From Spirochaetaceae bacterium (GTDB lineage: Bacteria; Spirochaetota; Spirochaetia; Treponematales; Breznakiellaceae): a stretch of DNA of 6,154 nucleotides. Position 1 is the stretch's first letter. Every line of letters begins with the position of its first letter. The DNA lies in contig JAITKD010000023.1 of NCBI GenBank assembly GCA_031278575.1, forward strand, positions 1 to 6,154. The letters are read 5' to 3'. The position numbers were made by a program, and so were the translations under genes. Shown here in pieces: positions 1-3,823 of the stretch. The notes under the pieces are model-generated. The model made no database searches, was not told the DNA's origin, and saw only the letters and a program-made list of their open reading frames with translations.

Positions 1-24
1 GAGGGGCGGGGGGATTCAGCCGCC

Positions 25-37
25 GGGGTCAGACCCC
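25..37. repeat. short perfect palindrome GGGGTC-A-GACCCC
   Basis: The 6-base arms GGGGTC and GACCCC are exact reverse complements around a single A. The element occurs once in the window. Short palindromes of this kind are often members of dispersed REP-like families, but nothing here (no flanking transposase, no second copy) proves it. It lacks a T-tract, so it is unlikely to be a terminator. Confidence 0.35.
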
Positions 38-104
38 AGTATGGGGAAACGGCGATTCAAACCGCGCTTTCCCTCATATTCCCCCTTCTCCCCGCCCCCG
101 CGCC

Positions 105-125
105 CGGATAAGCGGCGCCTATCCG
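105..125. repeat. hairpin-forming inverted repeat CGGATA...TATCCG
   Basis: The arms at 105-110 and 120-125 are exact 6-base complements around a 9-base loop that itself contains GGCGCC. There is no T-run on either side, so intrinsic termination is not supported. The role is unknown, and it may be a chance structure in GC-rich DNA. Confidence 0.25.
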
Positions 126-278
126 CCCTGGGTTCCATATAAACCACCTTTTCCACCCCAAACCGAAAACGCTTAGGGGAAAGGTCTGTCCTGAACCGGG
201 CAGGCGCGCTGAATGGTGGCTCGCGTTTAGCCCTGGGCAGATGGTTCCCCCGTATAAAATTACCGGTTAAAAAAGGGC

Positions 279-307
279 TTGAATTTACTCATATAAACGG
301 GTAGTAT
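279..307 (+). promoter_or_regulatory. sigma-70-type promoter for the omptin gene
   Basis: The -35 element is TTGAAT (279-284, 4 of 6 matches to TTGACA) and the -10 element is TAGTAT (302-307, 4 of 6 matches to TATAAT), separated by exactly 17 nt. It lies in a locally AT-rich island within GC-rich flanks. Initiation would fall near 313-316, giving a leader of about 90 nt before the ATG at 404. I see no clear operator in the leader. Confidence 0.55.
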
Positions 308-394
308 TTGATACTTTGAAAAAGACTCAAATAACCGTGTTGTTCTTAAATCCGGTTGGTTTTGGGAATGGCTTTCAAAAAAACGCGTGATAAC

Positions 395-399
395 GGGGG
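395..399 (+). promoter_or_regulatory. G-rich ribosome binding site that decides the omptin start
   Basis: A GGGGG run ends 4 nt before the ATG at 404. The upstream candidates in the same frame, TTG at 356 and ATG at 368, lack a well-spaced purine-rich site. They would also place 12 to 16 polar residues ahead of what is otherwise a textbook signal peptide. The site is not a canonical AGGAGG, so confidence is moderate. Confidence 0.5.
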
Positions 400-403
400 C
401 CGT

Positions 404-1366
404 ATGAGAAAAATGTTTTTTGGGGTGTTATCGGTGGTAATGACCTTGACGCTTTCGGCGCAGGAACGGGCCGTAACCATAAACGGCCATGCCTTGTCCC
501 TGGGAGTTTCCGCCGGCGTATTATACGGTCAAAGTGAAGAAATCGTTTACCTGTATCAAAATACCGGCACTAAATTAAGCCAATTACTATGGGACCTTAA
601 ACCCCTGGTTTATGCCGGGGCGGATGTAAACTACCGTTGGCGTAAACCGGCAAACCGCTGGGGCGTGTTTTCCGATGTTTCATTTAAATTGGGGCTTCCA
701 ATGAAAAGCGGCGTCATGGAGGATAGGGATTGGATTGTCCCAGATTATCCCCAGTGGTTGACCTTCTACTCGGTGCATGATAATAAAACGGAAACCGCCA
801 TCCTGGCGGACGCCGATATGGGCCTTTCGTTTCAAATTTTCAGACAATTTTTGTTAAAAGCCTATCTCTCCTACAGCCTTATGTATTTTTCATGGAGGGC
901 AACCGGCGGTTCTTTTTTATATCCGGCTTCGTATGGTGATAATTTCTACTATCTAAACCCGATTGATGTTATAACCTACCAACAGACCTGGCATATACTT
1001 TCACCGGGGATTGCTTTTTACGGTGAATTTAACCGTTATTTTAACGCGGAAATTGCCTTCAAGGCGAGCCCGCTTATATGGTGTATCACCGTGGACGACC
1101 ATATTTCGCGGGATTTAATAATCACCGACAACCTGGACATAGGGCTTTTTATAGAGCCAAGCCTGCTTTTTTCTTTTACCCCGAATAATTTTTTTACGTT
1201 GTCCCTGGGGGTGCAATACCGAAACATAAGCCGCATTCGGGGGGATTCAATATATAAAGAAGCGGGGACCCCGGACCGAAGGGAAAAAAACATAGGCGGC
1301 GCGGGTTATTCTGTTCTTGACGCGGGTATTATCGCGACCTTCAGGCCCTTCCATAAGGGGTTTTAG
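404..1366 (+). CDS. omptin-family outer-membrane aspartyl protease
   Basis: Predicted outer-membrane beta-barrel protease of the omptin family (OmpT/Pla/PgtE type) that would cleave extracellular peptides or proteins at the cell surface. The start at 404 gives 320 aa. Residues 1-19 form a Sec signal peptide (MRKM, a hydrophobic core, then LSA before QE). The mature part of about 301 aa matches the usual ten-strand barrel, and the protein ends in Phe as barrels do. Family motifs are present in order: AGVLYGQSEEIVY (37-49, compare SGKTKERVY in OmpT), SQLLW (59-63), MEDRDW (105-110), FSWRATGGS (162-170) and VDDH (230-233). The catalytic pairs are kept: Asp107 and Asp109 match OmpT Asp83/Asp85, and Asp231 and His233 match Asp210/His212. 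Glu46 matches S1 residue Glu27. Leu159, Tyr161 and Thr195 replace the LPS-binding residues Glu136, Arg138 and Arg175, and Thr229 replaces S1 Asp208. The gene is a single unit behind its own promoter and convergent with the operon downstream. A sampled stretch is clearly AT-richer than the operon, which may mean transfer. The family call is firm. The substrate is unknown. Confidence 0.88.
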   Translation: MRKMFFGVLSVVMTLTLSAQERAVTINGHALSLGVSAGVLYGQSEEIVYLYQNTGTKLSQLLWDLKPLVYAGADVNYRWRKPANRWGVFSDVSFKLGLPMKSGVMEDRDWIVPDYPQWLTFYSVHDNKTETAILADADMGLSFQIFRQFLLKAYLSYSLMYFSWRATGGSFLYPASYGDNFYYLNPIDVITYQQTWHILSPGIAFYGEFNRYFNAEIAFKASPLIWCITVDDHISRDLIITDNLDIGLFIEPSLLFSFTPNNFFTLSLGVQYRNISRIRGDSIYKEAGTPDRREKNIGGAGYSVLDAGIIATFRPFHKGF

Positions 1367-1379
1367 GCCCCTGGGGGCC
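1366..1379. terminator. compact GC hairpin at the end of the omptin gene
   Basis: GGCCC (1366-1370) and GGGCC (1375-1379) pair around a CTGG loop, starting at the last base of the stop codon. No T-tract follows (the next bases are CCAA and an eight-G run), so this is not a standard intrinsic terminator. It may stabilise the 3' end or assist factor-dependent termination. Confidence 0.25.
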
Positions 1380-1464
1380 CCAAGGGGGGGGAGCGGCCGC
1401 AGGGTCAACACGTTACGGAGGGGGAGCGCTATGGGTCCCCCAAAGGAAACGCGATACGCCCCCT

Positions 1465-1488
1465 AAAGAGCCGTTTTTGACGCGGCTC
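1465..1488 (-). terminator. possible intrinsic terminator of the minus-strand operon
   Basis: Read on the minus strand, GAGCCG (1488-1483) and CGGCTC (1473-1468) form a perfect 6-bp GC-rich stem with a 9-nt loop. The stem is followed by TTT (1467-1465). It lies about 108 bp past the stop codon of the last operon gene. The U-tract is short and the loop is long, so it is a weak candidate, but it is the best one in the minus direction. Confidence 0.35.
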
Positions 1489-1522
1489 CCCCTCGCTCCA
1501 GCCTCCTCGGGCTTCGCCCTGC

Positions 1523-1552
1523 GGTGGCTTCCGCTACCCCCACTCCTTTTTT
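1523..1552 (+). terminator. weak plus-strand terminator candidate
   Basis: GGTGGC (1523-1528) pairs with GCTACC (1533-1538) with one G-T wobble around a TTCC tetraloop. A run of six T follows at 1547-1552. The 8-nt gap between stem and T-run is larger than ideal. If used, it would stop transcription of the omptin gene before it reads antisense into the convergent operon. Confidence 0.25.
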
Positions 1553-1595
1553 CACGGGCCTCATCCAGGTTGACCGGGGGAGCGGCCTTCGGGGG

Positions 1596-3050
1596 TTAGA
1601 AGGTGTAGGTCAATCCCAGTTTTACAAAATTATTTTCATGGTATTGTCCGAGTTCCCCCTGTTTATTCCCCGCAAAGACACCCCCGGAGAATTCCAGGCC
1701 CACGTCTCCCCGGGTCCAGAAAATGCCGGGCAAGACATAAACATCCTGGTCCTCTATCCCCCAGATCACCGCGGTCCTCAGTTCCAGTTCATCCCGGAAA
1801 AACTTTTTTGAGAGGACCCCGGTAAACCTGGTGGAGGTGATCGCTTTCCCGGCCTCCGTATCCAGGGCGGGATTGTCCATTACCCCGCCGTCCAGGAGCC
1901 GGACGGTCTCGTTCACCTGGAGGTTGACGTTTATCCCCCAGAGGAGATCCCGGTCAAAGCCCAAAGACCAGGCGAGGAAGGGGTTGTACACCGCCCCGTC
2001 TTCCCCGGAAAGGTCTTCGGTGATATGGGCCGCAAACTCCGCCCGGAGGTTAAAGCCCCCCAAAACCATGGCGGAATCCACGCCGATCTGGTGGTAGGGG
2101 TTATAGACAACCGAGGGGGTTACAACCGGGGGGACCCCCGTTGCGTATTGCTGCCAAAAGGTTTTAAGCCCCGCTAAACTCACCGCGGGCCGGGGCAGCC
2201 TGCCGAAATAATACTGGAATCCCAGGTCGGCTGAAAGCCAGGTGGTGGTAAACCGAAGCCCTCCCTGGGCATAATCCATGGAATGTGTATCAGGATAATT
2301 AACGCCTAAAGGACTTGAGGAAAGACCGGCGGTAACCCCGTCAAGTTGTGCCTGAGATATCCCCGGGGGGCGCGAATCATACAACCACCTGCTTACCCCC
2401 TGGGTAAGCAGGGCGGGCAGTTCGTTGGCCTCGGCGGGTATCCAGTGGCCTGTTTCGTCAAAACGGTGGCCTTGAAACCAGGGAATAAAAACGGCCTCCA
2501 GTTTTGAAAAATCGCCGATCCCGTAGGAGAGATGGACCATGGGCAGGGCTATTTTCATGCCCTGAATATCGGTTATACTCGTCAGATCCCGGTAATCCAG
2601 GGGATTTACCACATCCAGGGGGCCCAGGCTGTCCGCTTTTCCCCAGGTGAGTTTCCGCAGGCCCCCTTCGATGCTGAAGGAACCGAAATAGGCCCGGGCA
2701 TAGGCCTCGTCAATTTCAATAGGGGAAGAAGTCCCGTCAAAAACGGGCTTAAGCCGCAGGTTGATGACCCCATCGGCGTTTTCCCCGGAGGCGGAGAATT
2801 CGAGCTGCCCGGAAAAAATATTCCCCAGGGTGTTTTCAAAACTCCCTTTAAAATTCGAATCATCCACATACGCAAGTAATTCCGCGCGGATCTTCCCCCC
2901 AATGCGGACGCCGGATACCGGGGAACTTACCGGGGCGGCGGCCGCCCCTTCATCGGCGAAACCGAAACCAAAATCATCCTCCGCCCCCAACGGCGCGAGG
3001 AGGATGCCGCAGAAAAGTATCCCCGCAAAGAAAAAAAGTTTCCCCTTCAT
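1596..3050 (-). CDS. DUF1302-like outer-membrane beta-barrel protein, last gene of the operon
   Basis: Predicted 484-aa outer-membrane beta-barrel, probably the outer-membrane part of the envelope transport system encoded by this operon. Residues 1-23 are a Sec signal peptide (charged start, FFFAGILFCGILL core, cleavage near LGA-ED). Cys14 has Phe before it, so there is no lipobox. The mature N-terminus carries DDFGFGFADEGAAAAP (25-40), then barrel sequence with alternating hydrophobic and polar residues, many aromatics and Gly, and a terminal Phe (LTYTF). Residues 129-151 contain WGKAD, then LDVVNPLD. This resembles the conserved region in DUF1302 proteins, where a G-x-W-G strand is followed by an NPxD turn. 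In proteobacteria DUF1302 proteins often sit beside LolA-like DUF1329 proteins and MMPL/RND transporters, and the same three-part layout occurs here. The start is set by GGAGG five nt upstream and a 4-nt ATGA overlap with the preceding gene. The barrel prediction is solid. The family is assigned from motif memory, and the cargo is unknown. Confidence 0.7.
   Translation of the reverse strand: MKGKLFFFAGILFCGILLAPLGAEDDFGFGFADEGAAAAPVSSPVSGVRIGGKIRAELLAYVDDSNFKGSFENTLGNIFSGQLEFSASGENADGVINLRLKPVFDGTSSPIEIDEAYARAYFGSFSIEGGLRKLTWGKADSLGPLDVVNPLDYRDLTSITDIQGMKIALPMVHLSYGIGDFSKLEAVFIPWFQGHRFDETGHWIPAEANELPALLTQGVSRWLYDSRPPGISQAQLDGVTAGLSSSPLGVNYPDTHSMDYAQGGLRFTTTWLSADLGFQYYFGRLPRPAVSLAGLKTFWQQYATGVPPVVTPSVVYNPYHQIGVDSAMVLGGFNLRAEFAAHITEDLSGEDGAVYNPFLAWSLGFDRDLLWGINVNLQVNETVRLLDGGVMDNPALDTEAGKAITSTRFTGVLSKKFFRDELELRTAVIWGIEDQDVYVLPGIFWTRGDVGLEFSGGVFAGNKQGELGQYHENNFVKLGLTYTF
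2943..2972 (-). other. single FGFG/acidic motif at the mature N-terminus of the barrel
   Basis: Residues 27-36 read FGFGFADEGA, just after the predicted signal cleavage site. The motif resembles the repeat unit in the RND transporter of the same operon (FGFGDEGADAG). At DNA level the two share GAYGAAGGGGCGG, which suggests a common origin or shared selection. The segment is probably a flexible periplasmic tail before the first barrel strand. Confidence 0.6.
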
Positions 3051-3060
3051 CTGGGCCTCC
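3047..3060 (-). promoter_or_regulatory. ATGA start/stop overlap with RBS for the barrel gene
   Basis: The LolA-like gene ends in TGA (3049-3047) within the ATG (3050-3048) of the barrel gene. GGAGG lies at 3060-3056 on the minus strand, five nt before that ATG and inside the upstream coding sequence. This arrangement points to translational coupling and to the ATG at 3050 as the true start. Confidence 0.8.
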
Positions 3061-3820
3061 CGGTTTCAAGATAATTGGTGGTAAAAACCCCTTCCGGAAT
3101 GGGATCGTCGTATTTGAGGATATCCATGGTGATGGTGGTGGAGGTGCCCGCGGCGAGGGTGGTTATCCGGGTTACGGTGGGGCTTAACCGGCCCTGTATT
3201 TCTTTGGTTTCCAGAATTTCCACCTGTTTAACCAGGGTCCCCCGGCGGTCGTAAAGCGCTATCTTATAGGAGATGCGGGAGGATTTGTCTATCCACTGTA
3301 CCATTTTGGAATACTGGTAGGACTTATCCTTGGGGATCGATTCGATCACGTAACAGGTACGGCCGTCCAGGTCTTCTTCCCGGAGCAGGGTATGGGCGTC
3401 CAGGTCCGCGTCCCGGCTCGTGGAGGAGATATCGTCGTAGGAAAAATCGGTTCCCATAAAACTACCCGACCCTTCCGATGCGGCGATCCGCCGGACCTTT
3501 CCCAGAGAGGGGAGGAAGATCCAGCGGTCGTCGGGGCCGCCGGGGTTCTCCATGGTGAGGAACCGGGTATTAGCTACCGATGCGGGACGCTGGAACACGA
3601 TGATGGTCCGGTCCCCCCGGGGCCCCTCCTTGGAATACTGATCCAGGACCCGCTCACTGGTGGTTCCGTCCTTGGCGGTGATCACCATCCGGGACCGGGA
3701 GGAAACCGTATCCGCGGTGATCCGGTCTCGGGAAGATCGGACTATGGATAAGGCGTCCTGGGGATAAGCCAAGAGAACCCCGGCAAAAAACAACCCCGCC
3801 AAACTTATCATTTTTTTCAT
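3047..3820 (-). CDS. LolA-like periplasmic protein (outer membrane lipoprotein-sorting family)
   Basis: Predicted 257-aa exported protein of the LolA-like fold (COG2834/PF17131-type). It would act as a periplasmic carrier that takes a lipid or lipidated cargo from the inner-membrane transporter to the outer membrane. Residues 1-18 form a signal peptide (MKKM, then a hydrophobic core ending LLA), with cleavage somewhere around residues 18-22. Recognisable family blocks are RTIIVFQRP (71-79), WIFLPSLGKVRRI (100-112), GSFMGTDFSYDDI (119-131), CYVIESIPK (156-164) and a WIDK...YDRRGTLVK block (176-199). There is one Cys, at 156. The start is supported by AAGGAG 6 nt upstream (3827-3832), which lies in the last codons of the transporter gene. 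The stop overlaps the start of the barrel gene by 4 nt. It is clearly not the housekeeping LolA by context, since there is no LolB or LolCDE nearby. The cargo cannot be deduced from sequence. Confidence 0.82.
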   Translation of the reverse strand: MKKMISLAGLFFAGVLLAYPQDALSIVRSSRDRITADTVSSRSRMVITAKDGTTSERVLDQYSKEGPRGDRTIIVFQRPASVANTRFLTMENPGGPDDRWIFLPSLGKVRRIAASEGSGSFMGTDFSYDDISSTSRDADLDAHTLLREEDLDGRTCYVIESIPKDKSYQYSKMVQWIDKSSRISYKIALYDRRGTLVKQVEILETKEIQGRLSPTVTRITTLAAGTSTTITMDILKYDDPIPEGVFTTNYLETGRPR

Positions 3821-3823
3821 ATA

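Larger units (their letters stand above)
1..278. other. GC-rich non-coding stretch upstream of the omptin gene
   Basis: I find no convincing gene here on either strand. The sequence is rich in C and G runs for its first 130 bases and becomes AT-rich only near the promoter at 279. It contains a perfect 13-base palindrome (25-37) and a 6-bp stem hairpin (105-125), listed separately. It may be the trailing flank of an upstream gene outside the window. I see no tRNA, riboswitch or transposase remnant. Confidence 0.5.
1367..1595. other. convergent intergenic region with GC-rich short repeats and hairpins
   Basis: This 229-bp stretch lies between two converging transcription units. GGGGGAGCGGCC occurs exactly twice (1387-1398 and 1576-1587). 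A related GGGGGAGCGCT lies at 1420-1430, and an inverted version GGCTCCCCC at 1484-1492. Several stems can form: 1420-1425 with 1436-1441, 1468-1473 with 1483-1488, GGGC-TTC-GCCC at 1509-1519, and 1523-1528 with 1533-1538 (one G-T pair). No gene is visible. The region most likely serves for two-way termination. It could also be a degenerate dispersed repeat. Confidence 0.45.

Noticed and set aside
356..403. TTG at 356 or ATG at 368 as the omptin start
   Set aside because: They add a polar, charged stretch ahead of a complete signal peptide and lack a well-spaced RBS. The ATG at 404 has a G-rich site and the expected signal-peptide layout.
1384..1391. Eight-G tract as a phase-variation switch, as known for some treponeme genes
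   Set aside because: It lies 18 nt after the omptin stop codon and outside any promoter or reading frame I can identify, so slippage would have no evident effect.
3009..3011. Cys14 of the barrel protein as a lipobox cysteine
   Set aside because: The residue before it is Phe, which breaks even relaxed lipobox rules. A normal signal-peptidase I site (LGA before ED) follows at residue 23.
1524..3084. Several 85-120-residue open frames on the plus strand and in a second minus frame across the barrel gene
   Set aside because: All overlap the coherent 484-residue barrel frame, have biased shadow compositions (Pro/Arg/Ser-rich) and lack RBS or domain signals.
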